DNA of 64,000 nt. It comes from Diphasiastrum complanatum. Taxonomy: Eukaryota > Streptophyta > Lycopodiopsida > Lycopodiales > Lycopodiaceae. The DNA lies in assembly GCA_029204225.1 (NCBI GenBank), contig CM055112.1, forward strand, positions 25,683,922 through 25,747,921, given 5' to 3'. A program made the translations under genes and the position numbers. The notes beneath the pieces are model-generated. The model saw nothing but the letters and a program-made list of their open reading frames with translations, searched no databases and was not told the DNA's origin. Shown here one piece after another: positions 11,391 through 25,649 of this stretch. Position 1 is the first letter of the stretch; every line of letters begins with the position of its first letter.

Positions 11391-12440
11391 AACAAATAAT
11401 AAACCATGAGAAAGGAGTGTTTTAACAAAAGTATGTTGAGAACGTATTTCTTAAGTGCTTCTAGCTCAATGAGGTTCGAATTACGTAATGTCAAAGTAAA
11501 GTGGGTTGGATACCATCTGAGAAAAAAAGATAGAGGGGGAAGGGGGGGTTTTGCCCATAAAGCATTTGAAGTGGATACCAAAGGAGGACTAATTTCAACC
11601 CGAGAACTTCAACTATGAAAATATCATGTGAAATTGTGGTAATGACCATGTCAACATTATGAGGTACCTTCCTTTAACAAGTCTACATACACTTGACGAA
11701 TTTCGTCTTATTCTAGAAGATTGTTATGGATGCCATCAAGATTGACCTAAATTTCCTTGCATGGAAATCAAACTGTAAAAAGAAATGTTGTGAGAAATAG
11801 ATGTCAACCTTAATGCTTGGAGTATCAACGGGTACGATGTCATACATTGTAGTGGAATACCGCATGAATGTTCTGGAACTCTATTTATTTTATAAAAAAC
11901 TATGAAAATTTTACTAAGAAAACCCTTAATACATTAAAAAACACCTGATTAGTAGTAACAATAAAATATACACGCTGCCTAAAAGAATTTATACTAAAAA
12001 AGTTTAAAATAAAAACTTGATAAATCATGTTTTTTATTCAAAAATTTCAAAAAGAAAATTTAGGTGCACATTCCAAAAAACCCCAATGCTTTTTTCAAAA
12101 ATGCGTTCCGGAACAAGGCCTTGCAATTATTGTGTACATCTATAACTACACAAGTTTGATGATGAAATGGATCAGGCAGAGTTTGTGTGTGAGATGAAGA
12201 TCCTTTTGACACTAATACATTGCACTCAAGCCATCAATCTTTCTTGTACTCGCACAATCAACAATTGCAACCTCACTAATCACGTGCTTCATTGCTCTCG
12301 AAAGAATTATTGAGGGCTCCAATCTCTTAAGGGGCCAATGAGAGACTTTAGGTCTGCCACATGGTCACTCCAACTGAGGGCTAAAGACGTGGTGGCCACA
12401 TCTATAAGAGGTTGAAACCCTCAAACACATTATTAGTCGT
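11391..12440. other. No gene seen
   Basis: Ordinary AT-rich intergenic DNA with a G-run at 11535-11548. Short ORFs on both strands at 11366-11618 overlap each other antisense and carry no motif. Confidence 0.45.
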
Positions 12441-12859
12441 CAATTGTGATATGAGATGGAGTATAGCCGAAGGAATGCGTCGTTTATGATATCTGCTCAC
12501 TGAGCCCTTGCAGGAAGGTTCCAGTTCTCTCCTGCTCGCGATTTCGTGTTTGTGCCTTGTTGTGTATCTGCTGTGTCTTGAAAGCTATGGCTATAATGCA
12601 CCTTCTGTCAATGCTTTGGTAAATATTAATCATAAATCAAGTTGGAGTTCGTTTTCTTCAATTTTGTCTACTGTCAAAGATCTTCTTGCAATAAGCCTTG
12701 CTCTTGTTCGCAGTGCATTGTGTATTCACGTCCAGGAAGACACGAAATTAGCGGTGCCAGCAAACCTTTCGTTGCTAGGTCCGTACACGCCTTCAAAGCG
12801 GAACAGATACCCGTGAAGCAAATAGCTCCCGGAGGGTTGTGTAATTAAGGCTCATATTA

Positions 12860-13403
12860 ATGTCTGGGGAAAGTTGGAAGCATGACAATGATGGAAGGCA
12901 CCACCAGGCTCTTGAAAGGCCTGTTCTTTGTGCGAATAATTGTGGGTTTTTTGGGAGTAAGGACGCAATGAACTTGTGCTCAAAGTGTTACACATCAAAT
13001 TCTGTCATCAGGCGAGACAACACCTTCACTGGAATGAGTTTTGAGGGAACTGCCACGACGTTAGAAACACCAAACTCCGAATTGACATACTCCCGACCGG
13101 TTGATTTACTAAGGGAAGGTAGAGATGTAGCTGCAGTTGCATTTACTAAGCTTGCTGACATTGAAACCTGCCGCTGGCGTTTCGACAGAAGCTACCACAT
13201 CTCATGATCCTAGTCACTGTTTTTCCTGTAGCAAACGCGTTCCATTGTATGGGTTAATTAAATGCCGATGCGGAAATGTATTTTTCTCATTGCACCGATA
13301 CGCTGAAACGCATCAATGTAGAACTAATTACAAAGTGATTGGGCGCGATGCCATCGCAAAGGCAAATCCTGTAGTCAAGGCTAAAAAGTTAGAGAGAATT
13401 TGA
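12860..13403 (+). pseudogene. A20/AN1 stress-associated protein, frameshifted
   Basis: The product belongs to the plant stress-associated protein (SAP) family, small two-zinc-finger proteins that bind ubiquitin and modulate stress responses. From ATG 12860 the frame gives a complete A20 finger ([20 protein letters not shown], spacing C-x3-C-x11-C-x2-C). About 60 residues later the frame drifts to a stop. The AN1 finger is in the next frame (from about 13150): CFSCSKRVPLYGLIKCRCG, then SLHRYAETHQC and the family tail GRDAIAKANPVVKAKKL, ending at 13403. A one-base insertion in the linker (about 13140-13180) explains this. In addition, the fifth AN1 zinc ligand is lost: VFFSLH replaces the usual FCxxH. 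SAP genes are usually intronless in the coding part, so an intron is an unlikely explanation. An upstream ORF at 12508-12816 has no domain and probably lies in the old 5' leader or promoter. Confidence 0.85.
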
Positions 13404-13694
13404 ATGATTGACAGTTGAATATTGCTTAAACAACTTCCTTATTCTATTGAGTCCTGAGCAATATCTATAGCAGAAATTTTTGGTCACAGATTATCGTATT
13501 TACTCATTGCATTGAAGATTTCAGGTCACAAGTGTATGAACAATAATGTGCGCATTCACACATGACAAATAACTAGTTAAAGGAGAGGTCCCAAACGTCA
13601 CATGACGGTTAGACCACTTCGCACTCTTTATGTATGTGCAGTTCGCTCTTCTCTCATTAATCAGTTAATAAGAATGTAGTTAGTTACATCTCTG

Positions 13695-13841
<147 letters not shown>

Positions 13842-14299
13842 TATGCTATCTCTCTTTTTTGTGCAATGCTACATGAATTCTCTGAAGGTATAAATTGTTT
13901 GATCTCAATATATGTTTCTTATACCTCCTCGTGAAGCGTAGCAAAATCAAATCTGATGTGTGGGTAGTGGGCCTTGGAAATTAGATAGCAACATCCGTGC
14001 AGATTTGTGACTCGCTTGCTATGATACTCTAGTTTATAAATTAGCCTGAGAGAGAGGCGAGGCGGGGTATCTTTCTTCTCTTCTGATCTTAAATCTCATT
14101 CACTCAAGGTCCATAAGGTTGTTCTTTTAAGAGATTGCTTTGGAATGTGCCATTTTCCACACTCCCTATGATCATGTGTATAACAAGGTATCTATGTAGT
14201 GTCCATGGCAAGTAAAAAAACATTCTCAATGCATGATCGATCCTATATGTGACTTCCTCTTGAAATATACCTTCTCCAATAGTTATTGAGTCATGAGAG

Positions 14300-14810
14300 G
14301 TGGCTTCTATTGATTGAAGTCGGCAAAGGAGGCCTGGGACACATTAGCCTCAACATATGAGACTAAAAGAGTCACTAATCATTTGAGTAGTTTGTTGTGG
14401 TTGAATCGATGGTGAGTGATGAAGAAGCAGTCTTGATGATTCTTAAGTGACTTCCAGAGTCATTTGATCACTCGACATCAATATTTGGTAGTGTTACTCA
14501 ATAGATGGATCCGCAGTCCATTAGTGTGATTCTTCTTCAGGAGGAGTTGCATCACAAGTCTGGTGATGTAGAACATGCCCTCTTTACACGTGGCAAGCAA
14601 AAATTTCACAAGAAGAAACCGTGGAGTTATAGTAACGCTAGAGAAAATTTGAGAAGTATTGAATCTTTAGATAGGTAATATAACCAGATCATGAAGAAAA
14701 GTTTAAGGTGTTATTGTTGCAATGCGAAAGGCCATCGAGCATTTAATTGCAGGAAACGTGTAGCTGACCTACTGAAAATACAGAAGATCTTGAGGACGAT
14801 GAACTTGTAA
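14300..14810 (+). pseudogene. Copia Gag remnant with zinc knuckle
   Basis: In the plus strand, interrupted by several stops, one reads AVLMILK-LPESFDH, QSISVILLQEELHHKSGDVE, and then a CCHC knuckle with the spacing C-x2-C-x4-H-x4-C (CYCCNAKGHRAFNC). This is the middle and C-terminal part of a copia Gag. Nothing of protease or Pol follows; the sequence degrades into the stretch before the (GA)n array. Confidence 0.75.
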
Positions 14811-15860
<1,050 letters not shown>

Positions 15861-16612
15861 AATTCTTGTGTAGTAGAGTATGTAACATTTCATATAAAGC
15901 TTAGGTTGCATAGCTTTATTGAGTCAATAGAATTCGTTATTAATGTAAACTTGTAATATTTTACCAATGAGCTTCATAATACAAGATCTCGAAAAAATCA
16001 ATTTCTTCTAGAAAACGCAATAAATTAGGGTGATGCAATAATCAATTTCAAAAATTACGTTAAGTTTGTTCATTTTGATATGTATTAGAATTTCATAATG
16101 ATTAAGAAATAGTTGTGTGATTTTTGTATTTAAAAGAAGTAAAATGCCAAGAACTTTGTTAAAACTTTATTATGGGCCACTGAAAGAATGTATCAAATCT
16201 TGGAGCCAAATTAATTATTTTTAGATTGTTAAATAAAACAAGAATGATGCGGCATACCACAAAGGCATTGCCATTAATGTGGTGTTTTAATATTTGTTAA
16301 TATTTGACATGATAAATGACCATCAGTAACAATGAATAAACATCATTTTCTAACTTTACATTGTTGTTTAGTAATTGAAATGTTTTTTTTTTTTTTCATT
16401 TTGGATTTCAATATTGACTATTTTGTGATTTGAATAATGTCAATCTTGACTTAATTCAACATTTATAATTTCACTATTGACTATATAATATGAATGATAT
16501 TAGATTTTCAACAATTGTAGTCTTCATTTCACAATAATAATTATTATCTTTATATTTGAGTATGTTCCATGAAACAATCTCACAATCTATAATCATAAAA
16601 ATATTCACAATA
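15861..16612. repeat. Dispersed ~740-bp repeat, copy 2
   Basis: Same-orientation match of 9905-10637. The two copies diverge sharply after TATTCACAATA, where this copy runs straight into the CCTTAG-type satellite. Confidence 0.85.
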
Positions 16613-17060
16613 GGCCCTTAGTCCTTACCCTTTAGCCAGTTGGCCCTTAGTCTTAGCCCTTGGCCCTTACCCCTTACCCCTTACGCCTTAGATCTAGGCC
16701 CTTAGCCCTTAGTCCTTAGACCTTGGCCCTTACCTCTTAGCTATTGGCACTTAGCCCTCGGCAGTCGACAATTGGCCCTTAGCCCTTAGTTCATAGCCAT
16801 TGGGTCTCGACCCTCGATCCTAAGCCAGTTGGCCCATAGTCCTTAGACCATGACCCTTGACCTTTAGCTGTTGTCACTCAACCCTTAGTCCTTAGACCTT
16901 GACCCTTAGCCATTGGACTTCAGTTCTTAGCCAATGTCCCTTAGCCCTTGGTAGTCAACAATTGGCCCTTAGCCCTTGACTTTTTGCCCTTGGACCAATG
17001 CCATATCCGTAGGCGATTTGTCCTTAGCCAAAGGCCTTAGTCCTTGACCTTAAAGGCTAT
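16613..17060. repeat. Degenerate CCCTTAG-type satellite
   Basis: About 450 bp made of 6-9 bp words based on CCCTTAG / CCTTAGA / CCCTTGG, with no long exact period. The heptamer resembles, but is not, the plant telomere repeat CCCTAAA. No coding signal. Confidence 0.8.
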
Positions 17061-18914
<1,854 letters not shown>

Positions 18915-19258
18915 ATTGCACGCATCAATTGCAATGTATCTGATATGTGCAACATTCTGTTAATCGTAAACCTTTTTTGCTTTTTTTTTATTAATTGCTT
19001 TCTTGTAGAGCCGAGCATATTTACAGCCGCTTTGCAAAAAAGAAGATTCACTGTTGCTAAGAAGCAATCAGTTGTGTATTGAATGAACCGAAGTCACAGT
19101 TGGAAGGTACTTATATGATCTTAATCGGAAGCAATCAACTTTATATCTTGCAATCTCATACCTACCAGCTCTTCAGCAAATCGATTGCCGTGTAGATTCA
19201 CAGCCGCTTTGCAGAGACACTTTTCAGAGCCGCTTTGCATAGATATGTTAATTAAGCA

Positions 19259-19629
19259 TCTCTTTTATTTGTTCATTCCAATTGATCGTTACTGTAAACT
19301 AAGTAAAGATGCACATAGCCACGTGAATGAAACTCATCAGATTTTAATGAAACACACTATGTTACTCATCATATTTTTTTGAAACTCATCAAATTATGGG
19401 ATCAGAATCATAAGTTTATGTAGCAATGGATAGTTTAGCGTCTGTAGCGACAGATAGTTTATGTAGCAATGGATAGTTTATCATTAGTTTCTGTAGCGAT
19501 GGATTGTTTTTGATCATTTGTTTGGAAGCATTAGTTTCTATAGTGATGGATTAGTTTATCATTTGTTTGGAATCATTAGTTTTTGTAGCGATGGATCATT
19601 AGGAATCTTCTGACCATTATGCCATGCTC
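19259..19629. repeat. ~360-bp direct duplication, copy 1
   Basis: Matches about 20806-21160 in the same orientation. It starts at CTCTTTTATTTGTTCAT, runs through GCACATAGCCACGTGAATGAAACTCATCAG and ends at GGATCATTAGGAATCTTC-GACCATTATGCCATGCTCAA. It contains a small internal array of GTAGCGATGGATAGTTT units whose number differs between the copies. Confidence 0.85.
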
Positions 19630-20805
19630 AACTTTATACCGTAAGAGGAACCTATGGCGTTCAGCCAACCCCCTCCTCTACTTAGTTCCTGAGGGTCCTC
19701 CTCGGCTTTCAACTCAGGCATGGACGACAACGTTCTCCAAAGCATACCATATCATCGAGTCTTCTTCATCCTTTGTCAAAATGTACAACCATTCTTCCAT
19801 TAATCCTTGCTCCTTCCTCACAACAAAAATCTCTTGCGATGTCAGAGCTGCTTCTCAGGCTCAACTTACCAAACGCAGGGTGGAATGACAACCTCGAGGT
19901 ACACGGGCAATAATATGGAGAGAGATCTCATCTGGTAGACCCGGGATAAGCTGAGGATGTTCCAGACCATAACTGAAAGAGAGTGTTAAAATTTCACAAT
20001 TCTAGCTTGACCAATTTTGGTCATATTGCTTGTAAATTGTATTATGGTCATGTTGTGGCTTGTCACACGTGCCAAATAGCATAGGATACTCTTTGTAAGT
20101 CTCATTCCTAGCCTAGCATAGGAGTGGCACCTTTGGAGTGAGTCCAAATAGTGCTTTGATAAGCTAGAGAGAAAATAGGAGTTAAAAATAGCATGTTTTT
20201 CATTGTTTTGGGATCTCGAGATCTTGACCCCAAGTTAGGGTGGATCCAATGACCTATTAGGTTAGATGTTAGGGTTAGGCTATGATAAGTACAGAGATGC
20301 CCTAAAATGTTCAGATCCAAGCTTGAAATGTATAAATGTATGATGGGATTTCCATCCAAATATTAAGAAAAATCAAGTTTTTCCACTTCTATCATCGTTG
20401 TCTTTTGGTGGCGAGTTCTAGCTATTGGATGTGAGTGTTCTTATGCATTAATTGCTTGGTTTGAAAGGTACTAAACCTGTTTACAGGTCTGAGAAGCTTG
20501 TTGTACTTTACTTTGCCACTTTGCAGAGCCGCAAAGACATCAATAGGCATCAAACTAAAATAGAATTTGAACCATCAACATATTATTAATAGGCCCCAAA
20601 CTATGGCAGATTATGAAATGTCAACAAAAATATCAACATGCCTCAAACACACTTGAAACTCATCAGATTTTATTGAAACACACTATGTTACTCATCGGAT
20701 TTTAATGAAACTCATCAGAGCAAGTGCACTCTGGGAAATGCCCTCCTTTTTGAAAAGTTGCAAGACCTCTCATCATCGGCGCCAATAGATTCCAAGTAAT
20801 GCATC
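19630..20805. other. Spacer between duplicated blocks, no recognised gene
   Basis: It holds one 89-codon plus-strand ORF (19619-19888) without a recognisable domain and short echoes of the flanking repeat (AAACTCATCAGATTTTA near 20650-20720). I see no RNA gene. Confidence 0.4.
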
Positions 20806-21160
20806 TACTCTTTTATTTGTTCATGTTTCCAATTGATCGTTACTGTAAATTGAGTAAAGATGCACATAGCCACGTGAATGAAACTCATCAGATTTTAATG
20901 AAACACACTATGTCACTCATCATATTTTTTTGAAACTCATCAATTATTAGTTTCTGTAGCGATGGATAGTTTAGCGTCTATAGCAATGGATAGTTTATGT
21001 AACGATGGATAATCATTAGTTTCTGTAGCGATGGATTGTTTATCATTGGTTTGGAAGCATTAGTTTCTATAGCGATGGATTAGTTTATCATTTGTTTGCT
21101 ATGGATTAGTCTGTAGCGATGGATCATTAGGAATCTTCCGACCATTATGCCATGCTCAAG
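20806..21160. repeat. ~360-bp direct duplication, copy 2
   Basis: Second copy of 19259-19629, with the same internal GTAGCGATGGAT units in a different number. Confidence 0.85.
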
Positions 21161-21242
21161 CACCTCTTCATTTAGTCAATGGCTTCATGCACTGATATTT
21201 AAATTGAGTGGTGTGCAGGAACTGCATTAAATGAACTTGGAT

Positions 21243-21620
21243 CAAATGACCCGACCCGACCCGACCCGTCCAAGGGTCAAAAAAATGAACTGTATTAAAT
21301 GACTCGACCCGACCGGACCAAGGGTCGAAAATTTTTTGACCCGACTCGACTCGACACGACCAAGGGTCAAAAAATTTCGACTCAACCCGACCCAACCCGA
21401 CCAACGGGTTTAGGGTTTAGGGTGAGAAAATTTTGACCCAAACCGACCTGACCAAGGGTCGGTTCAACCCGACAAGACTAAGGGTCGTAAAATCTTTTTT
21501 TTGAAGGATGCCATTGGGTCGGAAAATGTTTTGGGTCAGATTTTTTCCATTGGGTCAGAGTTTTATCATTGGGTTGAAATTTTTTGACAAGGATGACCAG
21601 AGTCAAAAAAGTCAGACCCG
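21243..21620. repeat. GACCCGACC / AAGGGTC minisatellite
   Basis: Degenerate units of about 20-40 bp alternate GACCCGACCCGACC with CCAAGGGTCAAAAA. The two halves are partly complementary (GACCC and GGGTC), so single strands could fold into short hairpins. Confidence 0.75.
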
Positions 21621-21759
21621 ACCTCTTTTATAAGAGTTACAGTGGGTTGAAAAAGGCTTGGGTCGAAAATATCCGATACTGGGATACCCAAAATCAGAAT
21701 TTTCCGATACGAGATCGACTTGAAAAATTTGTAAATTTTTGATACCCAAGATTAGATGT

Positions 21760-22130
21760 CCACCCGTGGTATTTCGGCCACGTACATACACATACATCGG
21801 CCGCCCGTCAACAACCATCGGCTATCCTCCTACACATCGAATTTCAAAGACTCGAATTTTTCAAAGGCTCGAATTTCTCCCAAGACTCAAATTTCCCAAG
21901 ACTCGAAATTTCAAAAGACTCAAAATTTTCAAAAACTCGAATTTTTTCCAGGACTCAAATTTTTTCAAAAGACCCTAATTTTTCAAAGACTTGAATTTTT
22001 CCCAAGACTCGAAATTCTCGATGACTCGCATTTTTCTCAAGACATGAATTTTTCCTAGACTCGAATGGACAACCACGTACATACACACACACACATCGGC
22101 CACCCGTCAACGACCATCGACTTTCCTCCT
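21760..22130. repeat. GACTCGAATTTTT minisatellite between two flanking repeats
   Basis: The 17-21 bp units at about 21840-22060 share their core with the array at 915-1140. They are bracketed by two copies of an unrelated ~50-bp sequence (CGTACATACACA-ACATCGGCC-CCCGTCAAC-ACCATCG) at about 21780 and 22073 in the same direction. Confidence 0.75.
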
Positions 22131-22230
22131 AACTCATCGCTGCTCGCCCGTCAACGAGATACTGAATTTCCAAATCATCGATTGTCACCTAGATTGGCCG
22201 CCATTGCCCGTCAACGACAGGCACTCACAA

Positions 22231-22233
22231 CTA

Positions 22234-22265
<32 letters not shown>

Positions 22266-22269
22266 TTGT
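22231..22269. repeat. (GT)n microsatellite
   Basis: Short GT tract with one T-rich interruption, abutting the end of the LTR that follows. Confidence 0.9.
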
Positions 22270-22908
22270 GTGAAGGATTTCAGATCATTCAAGATCCAAT
22301 CCATGTCCCTGATCTTTAGTTACAATAAGGAGCAAACCAACAATCCTGCCAATGTCGAAAAATCAGCATCTACATACAAAATGAGATGCAAACTCTAAGA
22401 GATACTGATCAAACATGAACCAAAACATAAAATATGTTTGTTGTCCTTACAATTATAGTACCCTACACATAAATAGCAATAAATGATCATTCTACACATA
22501 GAATTGCAAGATAACACCAAGATAGTGTATCAATGAGTAGTAGAACCCAAAGAGAACCATGTATAATGATGAAATGAGAGAGAGAAGAGAGAGAGAGAAG
22601 ATGTGTCTCTCCACGAGTTACATCCTTTTATAGAGCTTCCAAACCCTATTTGGCCACTTGGCTTTCCCTCCAAAATGTAAACCCTACTATTTCTGCGTCT
22701 AGATTCAATGTACCCAAAGTTAAAATTTGAATCTCTCTCAAACTTGACTACCAACTTTCCCACACTTTCAAAAAGTGTTTATTGAATGTATTTTAAACTA
22801 ATATAACTTCAAAAAGTTTCTCTCTAAGTCTAAAATGAGTTTTGGTCTCATATTGACAATTTACCAAAATATAACTAAACTAGACTAAACTAGTTGAAAT
22901 CTCTCACA
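22270..22908 (-). mobile_element. LTR (minus sense) of a second LTR family
   Basis: Read on the minus strand it begins TGTGAGAGATTTCAACTAG at 22908, just after a polypurine tract (GAAGAGGGAG), carries a CTATAAAAGGATGTAAC promoter box near 22630 and ends GGATTTCAGATC-like at 22270. It matches 56545-57195, the solo LTR inside the nested copia, over most of its length. It is the 3' LTR of an element whose internal part extends to the right. Confidence 0.8.
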
Positions 22909-23674
22909 CTCCCTCTTCAACTAGTTTTGGCATAGTTTTGACAATAGAACTTTGATCCAACTTTAGAATGATCTCCATCCTAAGTATAGATCTCCTTTCT
23001 AATGTTCTAAAGTAGTTTCCATAATTGATATATAGAATAGTGTCCAAATTGGATGCTTCACTATTTCTTACATCAATTTTACACATCAAGATATAACTAG
23101 AACATGAAGAACCAAATAGAATGTGAATGAAATGATTCCTCCATGTTTCAAACTTTGAACTCTCTAGAAAATTACAGCAACCAAACCATAAATGTGAGTG
23201 ATGACCATTTGCTTGCTTGTCTCCTCCAACTTTGTTCTTTCTTGATATGTCTCTACCATAAAACTCCATGAATGAGCCTCCATCTCCATCTTGCCACAAG
23301 AAACCATCAAACCTTGGAAATCCATGAGTAGGTGAGTATATAAATGATGCAAATCTAGCACCACATGACTCCATAAACCAAGTAGGTTGCACTAGTCCAT
23401 CTTCAAGATCTACTTGACACAAGAAAATGGCCATGAATTCACCAAAAATTGACAATCTCCAAGTATTGGCATCAAGTAGCTCAACACTTAAGAACTTGAT
23501 CATGGATGAGTAATATAATGAACCTCCAATAGCTTCATTTCTATCAGCAAAACCAGCCAAGAATTCTAGTACAACTCCAACAATAAGATATTGCAAGACA
23601 ATGTAGCTAGTTTGTCCATATCTTGACAATTTGCACACATCCACATGAAATAGCTCAAACATGAGATGGAACAA
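22904..23674 (-). CDS. 256-codon ORF in LTR element, function unknown
   Basis: This uninterrupted minus-strand frame ends exactly at the polypurine tract and LTR start (…PKLVEEGV then stop), so it lies in the 3' internal part of the element. It contains aromatic- and Cys-rich stretches (GCCNFLESSKFETWRNHF, SSCSSYILMCK) but no Gag, protease, integrase, RT or RNase H motif. It could be an accessory ORF, a chance open frame in a non-autonomous element or captured sequence. Upstream (23690-23870) the minus strand reads a lysine-rich stretch including VKSIKGRLLEKDVLDLF with one stop. I do not assign a function. Confidence 0.35.
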   Translation of the reverse strand: MFHLMFELFHVDVCKLSRYGQTSYIVLQYLIVGVVLEFLAGFADRNEAIGGSLYYSSMIKFLSVELLDANTWRLSIFGEFMAIFLCQVDLEDGLVQPTWFMESCGARFASFIYSPTHGFPRFDGFLWQDGDGGSFMEFYGRDISRKNKVGGDKQANGHHSHLWFGCCNFLESSKFETWRNHFIHILFGSSCSSYILMCKIDVRNSEASNLDTILYINYGNYFRTLERRSILRMEIILKLDQSSIVKTMPKLVEEGV

Positions 23675-23869
23675 GTAAAGTCAACTTGAACAACACTTCC
23701 TTGCTGCTCCTTTGCCCTTATTTGAGTCTTCATTAAGCTGCAAAAATAGATCCAAAACATCTTTTTCTAATAACCTTCCTTTGATGCTCTTGACTAGCTC
23801 CAAATTGCCACCTTTCCCTTTGTGTTGTTGAAGCCCTTTGAGACCAACCTCTTGATCTTCCTCTGACCA

Positions 23870-25070
23870 TCAACGGAGTACATCTTTCCAAATTGAGTAC
23901 TGGATTTTAGTCAGTTTTCTAGAATGATTTGATACGAAACAACGAGCTTTGGATCCTCCTATGCTTGGTTTGCAAGGGACGTTTCCCGTTTTTCCCGAAA
24001 GCTTCTCATCCTTTTGTATTTTAACGTGTCCTTCATGAAGGCCCGTTGATAAAACTTCCTCCAATCGAGCTATTGCTTGTTTGGCTAATGACCCTGGCTT
24101 CATATTTCGAGCAATCCATGTTTTGAGTTATAAGTTTCATTGATATGGTAAGGAATACCAATTATGTTTTGCATACCCTTCTTTAACACATCTCTCTCTA
24201 ATTTGATTTGAAATGGCCGAGGAATAGGAATTTTTTTTTAAATGTACTTGTCCAAATGCCTCTTTGATAATTTTAATTGTGTCGTATGCATCCCTGCTAA
24301 TACCAGAATAATCACATGCTCCTTGTATCAATTTTCGGTCAATAATCTTGCCGACCTCGCTCATAAGGGCCTCTGCAATCTTGGACTTGATTCGAAAATA
24401 TCGTTGATTTCCTAGTAGACTCATCGTTGACTTGGTTGTAAGTACTGCACTCAAAGATTTTTCAATCATGTCCTTGTCTTTCAGATTCTGATGGGTGACT
24501 AAAGCTAATCTACAAATTTAAAATAAGATTTAGATAAAAACAATTCACAATCAATGATGTGCCAGATGAAACAAACTCATGAATAGTTTAAAACAAAATC
24601 TTACTTGAAAGCATAAATTCTTTTTATCCGTTGACTCCCACTTGATGAAAGCTCGTCAATACTTTTTAACATAACTCCTTTTCGCTTCTTGTTCAGTATT
24701 TTCTTCCGTACTGTGTTCACTTCTACATTTATTTGACAATATGAGGTACACAATGTGTCTACAATTAGTTTCCTATTGTCATTTTCTTGCTCAAGGTTTT
24801 TCCAAACAATGGATTTTTTTCATTGAATTCCTAATGCCATAACTTTTCAATCTTTCACAATAACCCAATAGACCATTGTGTCCTTCACAAAAAAACATTA
24901 TGAGTTGTGTGACTGATCTAAAATTTGGATGTTGCACTTAGCTTGGATCGATTGTATATAAACTTCCGTCAACCCATAGATCACAATGTTTCCTATCTTC
25001 CATCTTGTGATGGATTTGGTAAGGTAGTAATGTGGATCCTTTCAGATTTTTTTTTGCTTGATATGCAAAA
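23870..25070 (-). pseudogene. Unknown multi-exon family, copy A (internally deleted)
   Basis: Minus strand. The first part (about 25065-24605) is broken by stops but reads HYYLTKSIT, WKIGNIVIYGLTEVYIQ and a basic end NKKRKGV then RIKRIYAFK, directly followed by a GTAAG donor. A 3' splice site (TTTGTAG) near 24511 opens the second part: LALVTHQ, TTKSTMSLLGN, then LIQGACDYSGISRDAYDTI. The sequence then jumps at about 24130-24105 to SLAKQAIARLEEVLSTGL, GHVKIQKDEKLSGKTGN and KPSIGGSKA. Copy C (49.9-52.5 kb) has about 270 more residues between these blocks, so this copy carries an internal deletion. The exon-intron boundary is at the same place as in copies B and C. I do not recognise the family; its repetition in the window suggests a mobile or amplified gene. 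Confidence 0.65.
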
Positions 25071-25640
25071 TCAAAGCTTTGCAGTTATAAAAAATTGAAA
25101 AATTTTGAATTGCAAGAGTTTGAAATAACCTTGCCACTCCTTTTGATCCAACACACTCCATGTTTTCTAAATTGCAAAAATTTAGATTCACGTTGGCACT
25201 CATTGTGATCCAATCTATTCAAAGTTTCTTGGATGATATTCAGCTTAATAAGATTGTTCTCCTTTGATGTGAAAGCTATGAGTAGATGGAAGAAAACTTT
25301 GATGTGTAATACGATTTGCATTTACATGAGAAGTCATGTTATTTAACGGTAGAAAATAGATTCTTGAAGTATGGACCTCACGCATTGTAGCTACCTAACT
25401 TCAAGTTAACTACACACGTTACTAGTGAGGTCAATTTTCCAAAGTTGTCCAAGTAGGGCCAAAAACTAGGTCAGAGTTTTAAAATCCGACGATTTTCTCT
25501 CTCTTATGTGGAATTTCTTAGAAAGCCCTTTTGGTACTCAAAACTCCTCTAATGACCCATTTGCTCATCCAATTCACGTTGAATATCATTCTAAATACCC
25601 AAGCTATCCAAACAACAACACACAATAAACTCAATAAAGA
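25071..25640. other. No gene seen
   Basis: Spacer between copy A and the next degraded gene. The small minus-strand ORFs lack motifs. Confidence 0.4.
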
Positions 25641-25649
25641 GAAAACAAT

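Noticed and set aside
16613-17060. True interstitial telomere repeat
   Set aside because: The heptamers are CCCTTAG-like, not CCCTAAA, and too irregular to call telomeric.
19619-19888. 89-codon ORF as a small gene
   Set aside because: No domain, no conserved neighbour, and its start overlaps the end of the duplicated block.
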